Source of the DNA: Corallococcus carmarthensis
GTDB taxonomy: Bacteria > Myxococcota > Myxococcia > Myxococcales > Myxococcaceae
Direction: 5' to 3'
NCBI RefSeq assembly: GCF_003611695.1
Contig: NZ_RAWE01000089.1
Span: 1 to 35,215 of the forward strand
Length of the DNA: 35,215 bases
The translations under genes and the position numbers were made by a program. The notes under the pieces are model-generated. The model was not told the origin of the DNA. It ran no database searches and saw only the letters and a list, made by a program, of their open reading frames with translations. Of the stretch, positions 7,713-16,116 are shown piece by piece. The number at the start of each line of letters is the position of its first letter. Position 1 is the stretch's first letter.

Positions 7713-9533
7713 TCAAACCGCTCCGCCGGGAGGATGTTCGTCCTCCATCATGACCATGGGTCCGGGCGGACCAGTCTCTGGCTTCACCGGAAGCGCCTTC
7801 GTGCGGCTGATGACAATGGGCGGCTCGATGAGCCGGGGCGGTGTCGCCCGCGTGTCCGCCGGGTCCGGCACCCACACCGGATCCTCCGGTCCGCTCCCCC
7901 GCTTCCACTTGCGCGGCACCCGCCGGAAACCCACCGGGTACACCGTCAGTTGGCCCTCCGTGTCGAAGTGGAGCCGGAGGAAGTTCTTCCAGTCCGGAAT
8001 GGACAGCGACGAGAACGCCTCGTTGGGGTGACAGGAGAACACGTTGAGCGACAGCAGCAGGTACACGCCCACCACCAGGGGCCCCACCAACGCGCCGCCG
8101 CCCAGCAGCAGCAGTCCGCTGAGGAAGTCCCGCCGCAGGCTCCACTGGAGCTCCGCCGCCAGCGGCGCGGCGATGGCGGACACGCCCCAGGTGAGCAGCA
8201 GCGCCGCGGCCACGTGCGCCAGGCCATGCACGACGCCAGCGGCCTTCTTCCAGAGCGGTCCCCTGCGGCCGTCCGCGAACGCCACGGTGCCCAGCACCAC
8301 CCCCGCCCCCAGCACCAGGGAGCCCGTGCTCTGCAACGCCGCGTTGATGACCTCCCGGAACGAAGGCGCCCCCACGGCGCCCTCGTTGAGGTTCGCGGCG
8401 ATGCCCCAGCCCAGCAGCGTGTAGATGACGCCCATGAAGGCGCTGAACCACGGGTTGAGCACGGGGAACAGCAGGTTGCGCCAGGTGAGCCGCTGCGACG
8501 TCCGCTGCGGCGGGTAGCACTCCTTCAGCTCGAAACCGCCCGGCCGCCGGTCCACCTTCGGCAGGTGCGTGGGGTGCAGGAAGGCCCCTCCCCCACCCGC
8601 GACGATCTTCTGCCGCCCATCCGCGTCCTCGTGCCGGCGGTAGTGGTGCAGGTCTCCCGCGAGGAAGATGCTCACCTTCTTGCCCAGCACCTTGCGCTCC
8701 AGGAAGTCGATGTTGTTGTCCAGGAAGCCGCGGCCCGCGTGGGGCATCACCTGCTGTTTGATCCACGCCGGCTCCGCGTTGCAGAGGATGACGCGATCCG
8801 TGTCCTCCATGCACGCGGCCACCTTCTGGAAGAACCTCACCTGCGGCGCGTCCAGATCGGACTCCAGTTGCATGTCCGTGCCCAGCAGCCACCAGCCGTG
8901 CGGCAGCTTCAGCGCGAAGTAGCTGCGCCGCTGCTGCGTGCGCCAGCCGCTGGAGAATCGGCCCTGGCAGAACAGGCGCGTGAACGACACCAGCCCGTCG
9001 TACCAGTCGTGGTTTCCTGGCACCGCGAACAGGTGCGGCCGGTGGCGCCGCCGGTTCAAGGCGTCCTCGTACGGCACCACCGTGCGCGCCTGGTACTCCT
9101 CCACGCTCGCGGTCGGATAGACCTCGTCCCCACCGAACACGAGCACGTCGCCGCCCCGGGTGACGTGCGTCCTCCCGGAGTCATCCGTCAGCTCCAGCTC
9201 CGGCGCCATCACCGTGGAGGCCACCGCGTAGGTGGAGTCCCAGCCGTCGCCCAGGTCCGACACGTAGTCCAGCCACAGCTCGTCGCGCGGGTGCTTGGAC
9301 GCGTCCAGCGAGTAATCAAACGCCAGCTTCTGGGGCTGCGACACCGCGTCCAGCAGCCGCCGGTCCGCCTGCCTTCCGAACGTGCCCGACAGGAGCGCCT
9401 TCAGGCCCGACTTCACGAGCACGGCCGGGTCGAACCACGACACCATCGGCTTGCCCGGAGGCGTCTCCGACGGGGGCCCGGGCCGCGTGCGCCGGCCCGG
9501 GATGCGGCTCACATCGGAGGCGCGGACGGCCAT
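7713..9533 (-). CDS. Metallophosphoesterase with C-terminal membrane domain
   Basis: The 606-residue product has a calcineurin-like phosphoesterase domain (residues ~88-340) with GGDEVYP (135-140), GNHDWYDG (173-180) and the metal-binding AGDLHHYRRH (292-301). The usual first motif DxH is replaced by SDLGDGWD (92-99), so metal site 1 may be altered. Residues ~355-500 contain about four membrane segments (WFSAFMGVIYTLLGWGIA; STGSLVLGAGVVLGTVAF; VAAALLLTWGVSAIAAPLA; FLSGLLLLGGGALVGPLVVG). A soluble Pro-rich tail follows. It probably hydrolyses a phosphodiester or phosphomonoester at the membrane. The ATG at 9533 has GGAGGAG just upstream and overlaps the GMC gene by 25 bp. It is the last gene of the six-gene unit. 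Confidence 0.9.
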   Translation of the reverse strand: MAVRASDVSRIPGRRTRPGPPSETPPGKPMVSWFDPAVLVKSGLKALLSGTFGRQADRRLLDAVSQPQKLAFDYSLDASKHPRDELWLDYVSDLGDGWDSTYAVASTVMAPELELTDDSGRTHVTRGGDVLVFGGDEVYPTASVEEYQARTVVPYEDALNRRRHRPHLFAVPGNHDWYDGLVSFTRLFCQGRFSSGWRTQQRRSYFALKLPHGWWLLGTDMQLESDLDAPQVRFFQKVAACMEDTDRVILCNAEPAWIKQQVMPHAGRGFLDNNIDFLERKVLGKKVSIFLAGDLHHYRRHEDADGRQKIVAGGGGAFLHPTHLPKVDRRPGGFELKECYPPQRTSQRLTWRNLLFPVLNPWFSAFMGVIYTLLGWGIAANLNEGAVGAPSFREVINAALQSTGSLVLGAGVVLGTVAFADGRRGPLWKKAAGVVHGLAHVAAALLLTWGVSAIAAPLAAELQWSLRRDFLSGLLLLGGGALVGPLVVGVYLLLSLNVFSCHPNEAFSSLSIPDWKNFLRLHFDTEGQLTVYPVGFRRVPRKWKRGSGPEDPVWVPDPADTRATPPRLIEPPIVISRTKALPVKPETGPPGPMVMMEDEHPPGGAV

Positions 9534-11284
9534 GGCCCCTCCTCCGGTGCCCGCCACGCACGTCCCCGCGTGGCGCGGCGGTGCGAATCGATGAGCGCAT
9601 CCGCGAAGCGGTCCGCGAGCGCGGCGATGGTGAGGCTCGGGTTGGGTCCGGTGGGGCCCGGCATCATCGCGCCGTCGACCACGTAAAGCCCCGGATGACC
9701 AAAGGCCTCGCCCGTCGCGTCCACCACGCCCGTCTCCGGACCGCGGCCCATGGGACAGCCGCCCAGCGGGTGCACGGTGATGACCCGGCTCAAGTAGCTG
9801 AGCGGGTTCTGCACCAGCTTGCCCTCCAGCGTCCGGGCAATGTCCGCCATCGAGTGGCGCACCTCATCGAAGTACTCGCGCGAGCCGCTCATCCGCCAGT
9901 CGATGTTCAGCATCCCGTCCTCCGTCAGCCGCATGTGGCCGCTGGGGAGGTCGCGCCCCATGCCCAGCAGCGGCAGCGACGTCGCGGAGCCCAGGCAGTC
10001 CCCGAGCAGCTCGGCGATCTCCTCGCTCACGTCCGAGTCGCGCGTGAGGCCCGTCCATCCGCGGAGGAGGCGCCACGCCAGCCGCAGGCCGCGCTGCACC
10101 AGCGGCACCTGGTGCGCGCCTTCGTAGAGCCAGTTGACGAACTCCGGGTAGCCCGCGTCCTCGATGTAGTAGCCACGGCCCGTGCCGCCCTCCTCCCTGC
10201 CCCGGAAGTGCAGCGCGCTGGTGATGACCGGGCCGTGCCCGCCCTCCAGGATGCGCGGCAGCTGCTTGCCGGTGCTCGAATCGTGGCACTGACGCATGAA
10301 GCCCAGCAGGTCTCCGTTGCCGCAGAAGCGCGTGCCCAGCTGTCCGCTCAGCCCCGGGAAGTTCCGCTGGTTCTTCAAGAGCAGGAACGGGGTGCCGAAC
10401 GTGCCCGCGGCCAGCACCAACCGGTCCGCCGTCACGGTGCTGCGAGGCAGCATCGACTGGGGACCTTCACGCGGCACGTCCTCCGGCGTGTCCGTGTGGT
10501 CCAGGTAGCGCACCACGTAGCCGCCGCCCTCCGCGGGCCACAGCTCCGTCACCTCCGCGCGCGTGCGAAGCTCCGCACCGGCGCGCTTCGCAGCGGACAG
10601 GTACGTGTAATCGAGCGTGTTCTTGCTGCCCGTGTTGCAGCCGATGTCGCACTCGCCGCAGAGATGGCAGGTGGTGCGCGTGCGGTGATGGAGGTTCTCG
10701 GGCTCCCCACGGATGGGCTCACCGGGGACGGGCACCTCGCCGGGGTTGCCGAACGTCACCGCCAGCGGCGGCAGCTGCCAGTCACGCGCGCGGCCCAGGC
10801 GCTCGGCCGCGAGCTTCATGGCCAGCGTCTTCGCGGTGGACGAGTACGGAGGATGCTCCAGCGGGTAGCGCTGCACACGCATCATCCGCTCCACGGCGTC
10901 GTAGTGCGTCTCCAGGTCGGCGCGGGTGACGGGCCAGTCCTCGTAGCCTCCGTCGTGGAGGTCCTCGTGGATGAAGGTCTTCTCGTCCTTGCGCAGCAGC
11001 ACGTTGGCGTAGATGAGCGACCCGCCGCCCAGCCCCGCGGACACCACGCCGCCCAGCCCCTGGAAGGACCAGAGGTTGAACAGGCCGTGCATCCCCTTGC
11101 TCGGGTCCCAGAAGTTGCGGCGCATGTCGTGCGGGCTGCGCGGGAAGGAGCCCGGCGGATACGCCTTGCCGCGCTCCAGCACGCACACCCGCAGGCCGGC
11201 CTCCGCCAGCCGCCACGCCATCACCGAACCGCCGAAGCCCGAGCCCACGATGACGACGTCGAAGTGCTCAGCCCTCGTGGCCAT
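9509..11284 (-). CDS. GMC-family FAD-dependent oxidoreductase (cholesterol/fatty-alcohol oxidase-like)
   Basis: The 591-residue protein starts with an FAD-binding Rossmann motif (VIVGSGFGGS, residues 11-20) and carries the flavin-site GLGGGSLIYANV (84-95). It ends with a GMC active-site region: HPLGGCPMG (His505) and GPTGPNPSLTIAALADR (Asn548). It therefore probably oxidises an alcohol of a hydrophobic substrate such as a sterol or long-chain alcohol. C206, C209, C212 and C216 form CxxCxxCxxxC, the spacing of a ferredoxin 4Fe-4S site, which is unusual in classical GMC enzymes, though related long-chain alcohol oxidases carry Cys-rich inserts here. No signal peptide is seen. It overlaps the patatin gene by 17 bp and has GGGGAGG before the ATG. 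Confidence 0.93.
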   Translation of the reverse strand: MATRAEHFDVVIVGSGFGGSVMAWRLAEAGLRVCVLERGKAYPPGSFPRSPHDMRRNFWDPSKGMHGLFNLWSFQGLGGVVSAGLGGGSLIYANVLLRKDEKTFIHEDLHDGGYEDWPVTRADLETHYDAVERMMRVQRYPLEHPPYSSTAKTLAMKLAAERLGRARDWQLPPLAVTFGNPGEVPVPGEPIRGEPENLHHRTRTTCHLCGECDIGCNTGSKNTLDYTYLSAAKRAGAELRTRAEVTELWPAEGGGYVVRYLDHTDTPEDVPREGPQSMLPRSTVTADRLVLAAGTFGTPFLLLKNQRNFPGLSGQLGTRFCGNGDLLGFMRQCHDSSTGKQLPRILEGGHGPVITSALHFRGREEGGTGRGYYIEDAGYPEFVNWLYEGAHQVPLVQRGLRLAWRLLRGWTGLTRDSDVSEEIAELLGDCLGSATSLPLLGMGRDLPSGHMRLTEDGMLNIDWRMSGSREYFDEVRHSMADIARTLEGKLVQNPLSYLSRVITVHPLGGCPMGRGPETGVVDATGEAFGHPGLYVVDGAMMPGPTGPNPSLTIAALADRFADALIDSHRRATRGRAWRAPEEGPWPSAPPM

Positions 11285-13391
11285 GCGTGGCCTCCCCTTC
11301 CCTCTCGCGCACCGGAGCCTCCGGGGCGTAGAGGTCCCAGAGCGCTCCCAGGAACAGGTGGCCGAAGCGGGCCACCATGCCCGCGCCCTCCACGCCCCCG
11401 CGTGACGAGCGCATGCTGGAGACCAGGTGGAGCAGCTCCCGCATGCCCAGCACCAGGACGCCCGCGCCCACCACCGGGCCTCGCGCGTCCGGGCCCTGGT
11501 GCAGGTAGCTGTAGAGGCGCGTGGTGTCGCGCCAGAGATCCGGTCCCGGGTCGTCGCGCAGCGTCTTCGTGCCGTCCAGGAAGTAGTCCTGGCCGTTGGC
11601 CTGGAAGCGCAGGCCGTAGGTCATGATCTTCGTGCGCGGATCATCCGTGGCGCGGAAGAGGTTGAAGCTCCCCTCGCGCACGGGCAGGTCCATGCCCAGC
11701 GGTTTGTATTGCACGTGCGCCACCAGCCGGGCCGTGTGATCCGGGTCCCGGATGAACGCCTCCATGTCGTCGATGGTGATGGTGCAATGCATGGTGAAGG
11801 GCGTGGAGCGCCCGTCATGGGCGCCCGCCTCGGGGTCGGAGGTGCCCATCGCGAGCGGACCGGCCATGGTCTCGCGGAAGGTCAGGTCATAGGCGGGTTC
11901 AGTCATCTGCGTGATCTCCGGGGTGAGAGGCAGGCCCTGGGCGTCCGCCACCTTCAGGTAGCGCCAGGCGTCCGAGTAGCCCTGGTCGATGAGGGTCGCG
12001 GCCGTGATGTGGCCCGCGTAGAAGTCCGGGTCCAACGGCAGCGGGTGCTCCGGTTTGATGACGTGCACGGTGATGGGCCGCGCGTGTCCCGGCACGTGCT
12101 CGCCCGCGAGGATGCGCGCGTTGAGCTCGCGCACCTGCTCCAGTTCGGCGAAGAGCGCGCCGTTCGCGCTCAGCTCAATCATGTGGACGTACTGACGGAA
12201 GAAGCCGTCGTGGTAGCGGGGCGTGTTGCCGATGCACCAGATGACCCACACCTCGTCCGCCCCCCGGTGCACGGCCTCCATCACGTTGGCGTCCTGGATC
12301 CACACCGAGTCCAGGTAGAGGTGGCCGTCCCTCGCCACGGGAGGCATGAAGAGCGGCAGGGAGATGCCCGCCACCAGCAGGTCGCGGTCCACGTCCGTGT
12401 GCGCGATGGCCTCGTTCGTCTTCCGGGCGAAATCGCACACGTTGAAGGTGCCCGTCCGGTCGCGGTTCGCGCGGATGGCGTCCACGTCCACGCCCAGGTG
12501 CGGGAAGACGCGCTGGACGATGCCGTCCGCGTCCCCCAGCGCGGTGAGCTTCCAGGGCCGCGCGTATTCATCCAGCGGCATCAGCGACACGAAGTCCTTC
12601 ACGTCCAGCGTCCGCCACCGCTCGCACATCTCCGCGGGGGACAGCCCTGACATCCACATCGCCAGGGTGATGATTCCGCCCGACGTGCCGTCCGCGTGGG
12701 AGAAGGACAGCCGCGCATCCGTCAGCGCGCGCAGCACGCCCGCCTGCCACGCGACGCGCATGCCGCCCCCCGCGAGCACCAACGACCGCCGGGGCGCCTC
12801 CGGCGGGGACGCCCGGACGACCTGGCCCTCCCCCAACATCCGCAGGGGGCGCCCCAGCGGCTTGGGCTCGCGGGTCGCATCCGCCACGCGTAGCGCGCTG
12901 ACGGTGGGAGGACTGGCGGCCTCTGGAGGCGCCTCCTCCGCCTGCGGCTTGAGCACGGTGATGATCTGCTCGCGCTGGCGCAGCGATGCGTAGAACGCCA
13001 GCACCAGCACGGCGGACACGGCGTCGAACGCGGCGACCGCCAGCGCCAGCGGCGACAGCAGGCCGCGCCCCACGCCGATGGCCACCATCACGCAGGCCCC
13101 CACCTTCTCGAGGCCAGTCCACAGGAACGCGGCCGGGTTCGCGCGAGGCTCATGCAGGCCGTGCAGGAGCAAGCCTCCGAACAACACCATGAACATGCCC
13201 ACGATGCGGAAGAAGTACGCGGGCGTCGCGGACGTATCCGCGCGCAGCAGGTGCAGCTCCACCCCCGGAATGAGCAGTTGCACCACGCCGGCCACGAGCG
13301 TGATCCACCCGATGGCCGCGAGCACCCAGCGCCAGGGACGCCCATTGACGCGGGCCTGACGCTCCAGCCATCGCGACGCGGCCGGGCTCAT
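11268..13391 (-). CDS. Membrane-anchored patatin-like phospholipase with extra C-terminal domain
   Basis: The 707-residue protein has four hydrophobic segments in residues ~21-136 (WVLAAIGWITLVAGVVQLL; FFRIVGMFMVLFGGLLLHGL; GACVMVAIGVGRGLLSPLAL; AVSAVLVLAFYASL), then a patatin domain from ~203 to 400. It shows the oxyanion motif GGGMR (208-212), the nucleophile elbow GTSGG with Ser237, and the catalytic-Asp candidate QDAN (Asp367). A lipid acyl hydrolase facing the membrane is likely. Residues ~530-690 are a separate domain (PFTMHCTITIDDMEAF, then LGMDLPVREGSFNLF, then YFLDGTKTLRDD), which I recall, without being able to search, from large GMC-oxidoreductase fusion proteins. The ATG at 13391 overlaps the preceding stop as ATGA; the 52 extra upstream codons are not used. 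Confidence 0.9.
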   Translation of the reverse strand: MSPAASRWLERQARVNGRPWRWVLAAIGWITLVAGVVQLLIPGVELHLLRADTSATPAYFFRIVGMFMVLFGGLLLHGLHEPRANPAAFLWTGLEKVGACVMVAIGVGRGLLSPLALAVAAFDAVSAVLVLAFYASLRQREQIITVLKPQAEEAPPEAASPPTVSALRVADATREPKPLGRPLRMLGEGQVVRASPPEAPRRSLVLAGGGMRVAWQAGVLRALTDARLSFSHADGTSGGIITLAMWMSGLSPAEMCERWRTLDVKDFVSLMPLDEYARPWKLTALGDADGIVQRVFPHLGVDVDAIRANRDRTGTFNVCDFARKTNEAIAHTDVDRDLLVAGISLPLFMPPVARDGHLYLDSVWIQDANVMEAVHRGADEVWVIWCIGNTPRYHDGFFRQYVHMIELSANGALFAELEQVRELNARILAGEHVPGHARPITVHVIKPEHPLPLDPDFYAGHITAATLIDQGYSDAWRYLKVADAQGLPLTPEITQMTEPAYDLTFRETMAGPLAMGTSDPEAGAHDGRSTPFTMHCTITIDDMEAFIRDPDHTARLVAHVQYKPLGMDLPVREGSFNLFRATDDPRTKIMTYGLRFQANGQDYFLDGTKTLRDDPGPDLWRDTTRLYSYLHQGPDARGPVVGAGVLVLGMRELLHLVSSMRSSRGGVEGAGMVARFGHLFLGALWDLYAPEAPVREREGEATHGHEG

Positions 13392-13930
13392 GCGTGGGCC
13401 TCCCGGCGCGGCGGCACGGACAGCCCGAAGCGCCAGTGCTCTCCCGCCGGGTGCTCCGCGCGCAGCATCCGGTGCACGAAGTAGCCCAGCGTCAACAGCC
13501 ACTGCACCGTCCACAGCCCCACGCGGATGCGGTTCATCCGCATCCACGCGCCCAGCACATCGGTCAGGCGTTCAGGCGACGTGATGCCGGCCGCCATCTC
13601 GTCGTTGTACGGGAAGATGTAGATGCGCGTGAGCAGCGTGGCCACCACCACCGCCACCAGCACGCCCAGCGGATACCAGAGCAGGCCCGTCTTGCGCTCG
13701 CGCCACGCCAGCACCCCGGCCGACAGCAGCATCACCGCCGTCATCCAGGTGAAGAACCGCGTGGCCGCCTGCACCTGCGGCACGAACTGCAGGTAATAGT
13801 TGTCCACCGTGAGCCGCGGCGCGATGGGGAACGAGAAGAGGATCAGCGACCAGCCCGTGCCCAGGTACATGGACGCGCACAGGAACAGCAGGCACGCGTT
13901 CGCCAGATTCAGGCCGCCGCCACGCTTCAT
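13388..13930 (-). CDS. Four-segment membrane protein of unknown function (180 aa)
   Basis: The 180-residue protein has about four transmembrane helices: ANACLLFLCASMYLGTGWSL (~9-30), FFTWMTAVMLLSAGVLAW, LLWYPLGVLVAVVVATLLT, and VGLWTVQWLLTLGYFVHRML. Charged loops between helices 1-2 and 3-4 contain RLTVDNYYLQF and TSPERLTDVLGAWMRMNRIR. The topology resembles DUF1772/anthrone-oxygenase-like membrane proteins but I cannot confirm membership. The ATG at 13930 overlaps the stop of the decarboxylase-like gene (ATGA), and its own stop overlaps the patatin start in the same way, so its output is tied to both neighbours. It could be a subunit or chaperone for the membrane enzymes of the unit. Confidence 0.85.
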   Translation of the reverse strand: MKRGGGLNLANACLLFLCASMYLGTGWSLILFSFPIAPRLTVDNYYLQFVPQVQAATRFFTWMTAVMLLSAGVLAWRERKTGLLWYPLGVLVAVVVATLLTRIYIFPYNDEMAAGITSPERLTDVLGAWMRMNRIRVGLWTVQWLLTLGYFVHRMLRAEHPAGEHWRFGLSVPPRREAHA

Positions 13931-14871
13931 GGCCGTGATTCCCCGCGCGGGGTGCGCGCTTCCCCAGGCGGCACTGCTTCCTGGAGCGCCATCGGCGGCT
14001 GCCCGTTCGACTCCGGAGGCGGCATGGGCGTCTGGTCCTGGCCCAGATCCACCACGCTCTCCAGCCCCTCCGGATACGTGGCGTCGGGGAGCGTGGGCTG
14101 GGTGAGGAACCACGCCTCGAAGTGGTCATCCAGCACGCCGCTGGACGCCGGGAAGAACCCGGTGAGGAAGGCGCGCGGGGAGATGCTCAAATCCCGCAGC
14201 GCCTGCACGCGCGGGTGGTCTCCCAGCTCCAGCGTCCCCCACGCCCGCTTCCCCATCCGGAAGCCGAAGCGGCCCCGGAAGTAGATGGTGGACTTCATCA
14301 GCATGCCCCGGAAGGCGCAGTAGTTCACCGCCGCCATCTTCAGCGGCAGCCACGCGAACTTCGGCCGTTCGATGCGCACGCGCACCGCCTGCTGGCCTCC
14401 TTCTTCGTAGCGGCTGCTGACGGAGCCGTCCTCCATCTGGAAGTCCAGCCGGGCCAGGTGCTTGGGCATGCCCCAGATGCCCTTGCCGCCCTTCACGGAC
14501 ACCTCCGTGTTCACCGGCAGGTCCACCACGTACTGCCCCAGGCCGAAGCGCTTCTGGAACAGCAGCGGCAACAGCGGCGGCGCGGGCCTGGGGCCGTGCG
14601 TGCATGCGAGCGCGATGCTGAACTCGATGTACGCGCCGATGTCCGTGTGTCTGTAGTCGATGACGGAGATGAGCAGCACGGCCCGGTCGCGCGACAGGCG
14701 CAGCGGGTGCAGTTCGTTGCCGGGCAGCAGGTTCGCCGCGCGGCGGGCGTCCACGGTGAAGGCGGCCACCATCGCCGGTGCGCCTTTCGAATCCACCGGC
14801 AGCGCGTAGGGGATGCCGTCCACCCGCGAGTAGCGGCCGGACTGTTTCTGGATGCGTCGGGGGAGGAACAT
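13927..14871 (-). CDS. Acetoacetate decarboxylase-family protein
   Basis: The 314-residue product has the ADC fold signature: SGRYSRVDGIPYALPV near the N-terminus, an ADC-like core, and GIWGMPKHLARLDF (131-144). The Lys in MPKH (Lys137) aligns with the Schiff-base lysine of acetoacetate decarboxylase (PKK motif). The adjacent pKa-lowering lysine of true ADC is His138 here, so true acetoacetate decarboxylation is doubtful; many ADC-like proteins act on other keto acids or as aldolases/dehydratases. The C-terminal ~35 residues are Pro/Gln-rich and probably disordered. The ATG at 14871 is 17 bp after the hydrolase stop; the stop overlaps the next ATG. The substrate is probably a beta-keto or related product of lipid oxidation, by context. 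Confidence 0.88.
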   Translation of the reverse strand: MFLPRRIQKQSGRYSRVDGIPYALPVDSKGAPAMVAAFTVDARRAANLLPGNELHPLRLSRDRAVLLISVIDYRHTDIGAYIEFSIALACTHGPRPAPPLLPLLFQKRFGLGQYVVDLPVNTEVSVKGGKGIWGMPKHLARLDFQMEDGSVSSRYEEGGQQAVRVRIERPKFAWLPLKMAAVNYCAFRGMLMKSTIYFRGRFGFRMGKRAWGTLELGDHPRVQALRDLSISPRAFLTGFFPASSGVLDDHFEAWFLTQPTLPDATYPEGLESVVDLGQDQTPMPPPESNGQPPMALQEAVPPGEARTPRGESRP

Positions 14872-14888
14872 GGCGGGCCTTTCGTCAG

Positions 14889-15947
14889 TCAGTGGAGCAC
14901 GGGGCGATCCAGCTCGGAGAGGATGAGGGGGAAGACGTCCTGGGAGGCGTGCTTGCCCATGAAGACGTCCAGGTGGCCGTAGCCCGGCAGCATGTGCAGC
15001 GCGTGCCGGCCCGGGTGGAAGTGCTCCAGGTGTTCGAAGCTGCGGCGCTGGCTCTCCGCGAGGAAGCACTGGTTCTGCTCGCCCGCGAAGAAGACGAAGC
15101 GCGCATCCGTTTCGGGCTCGCGCTCGCCCAGGTCCTCGGGCAGCGCGCGGAAGCCCTCCACTGGCACCAGGTGGCCGGCGCGCACGCACGCGTCCATCTG
15201 GCGGAAGAAGCTGAAGGGCACCGGGCCGAACTCGTGCTGGAGCCAGTCGTGCGTGCGGGCGTTCAGGTTCTCGTGCCGCCACAGCACCGGGAAGCCCGTG
15301 CCGTAGGTGAAGCTCGTCCAGCGGCAGACCAGGTTCTCGCACTCGTGATGTGTCGCCTGCACCACGCGCGTCAGCATCCGCGCCGTGCGCGTGGGGCCGC
15401 CGTAGGCCCACTGTGGATCCAGGAAGGGCGTCAGCTGCGCGACCAGCGGGACGGCGTAGTGCAGCTTCAGCTTCGCGGTCGCGGGCACCACCGGGTGCAG
15501 CGACACCGCGTTGGTGATGATGAGGTCCACCTGCGGCAGCAGCCCCGCCACCGCGGCCATGGTGAAGCTGGTGGAGCCCTGGCAGTGGATGATGGCCTTG
15601 ACCTTGTCCGCCCCCGTCTTCTCCACCACGGTGCGGATGGCGGGCGGGTGGTCCAGGACGGCAGCCTGGTCCAACGTCCACTCGCCCGGCTCCACGTCCA
15701 TGCTGGCGCGCCAGTTCTCCAGCCACACGTCGTAGCCGTCTTCAATCAGCGCATCGACCACTGTCTGGCGCACTGGCGCGCGGAAGATGTTCCCGCGCAC
15801 ACCGGCTCCGTGCACCAGCACCACCGGCCCCTTGTCCGCCTTCTTCAGACCGCGCAGGTGCACCAGGTGCAACGCGCGGCCGTCGCCCGCGAGGAAGGGC
15901 ACGATCTCCTCGGAGTAGCGAGGCTCATGAATGGTTTCCGCGGACAT
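14889..15947 (-). CDS. Alpha/beta-hydrolase fold protein with Cys at the nucleophile position
   Basis: The 352-residue protein has the oxyanion segment VVLVHGAGVRG (42-52), a nucleophile elbow IIHCQGST (119-126) where Cys122 stands in place of the usual Ser, and a late GYGHLDVFMGKHASQDVFP with the catalytic-type His325. Cys nucleophiles in this fold are established for polyhydroxyalkanoate synthases (GxCxG); here the elbow is H-C-Q-G-S. An acyl-transfer or thioesterase-like reaction on a lipid is plausible. I chose the ATG at 15947 because GGGGGGA lies just upstream and the preceding 17 codons are GC-biased noise. It is the first gene of the six-gene unit and is divergent from the gene at 16117; the promoter should lie in 15948-16116. 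Confidence 0.88.
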   Translation of the reverse strand: MSAETIHEPRYSEEIVPFLAGDGRALHLVHLRGLKKADKGPVVLVHGAGVRGNIFRAPVRQTVVDALIEDGYDVWLENWRASMDVEPGEWTLDQAAVLDHPPAIRTVVEKTGADKVKAIIHCQGSTSFTMAAVAGLLPQVDLIITNAVSLHPVVPATAKLKLHYAVPLVAQLTPFLDPQWAYGGPTRTARMLTRVVQATHHECENLVCRWTSFTYGTGFPVLWRHENLNARTHDWLQHEFGPVPFSFFRQMDACVRAGHLVPVEGFRALPEDLGEREPETDARFVFFAGEQNQCFLAESQRRSFEHLEHFHPGRHALHMLPGYGHLDVFMGKHASQDVFPLILSELDRPVLH

Positions 15948-16116
15948 GACGGTGTCCCCCCACACCGCAAACGTTGGGCAGTGCGGAGGGTGCGACAACC
16001 GGCATGCAACCCCACCCAGGGCTCCGCTTGTTCCGCTCGTTCGAGGCAGCGCGCGACGGCGCGGCGCCTCCCTGTCACTCCGCCCGCGGCAGCCCGCGGA
16101 GTGCTATGCGTGAGGC

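Noticed and set aside
7729-7746. GGAGGA/TCCTCC hairpin near the end of the metallophosphoesterase gene
   Set aside because: Only six base pairs and inside the coding sequence; not convincing as a terminator.
7734-9686. 650-codon open frame opposite the metallophosphoesterase
   Set aside because: Antisense shadow with no recognisable motif; the phosphoesterase frame has all the family motifs.
9581-11626. Long open frame on the + strand opposite the GMC and patatin genes
   Set aside because: It is rich in Arg, His, Ala and Gly and mirrors the third positions of the real genes; there is no domain and the - strand genes are certain.
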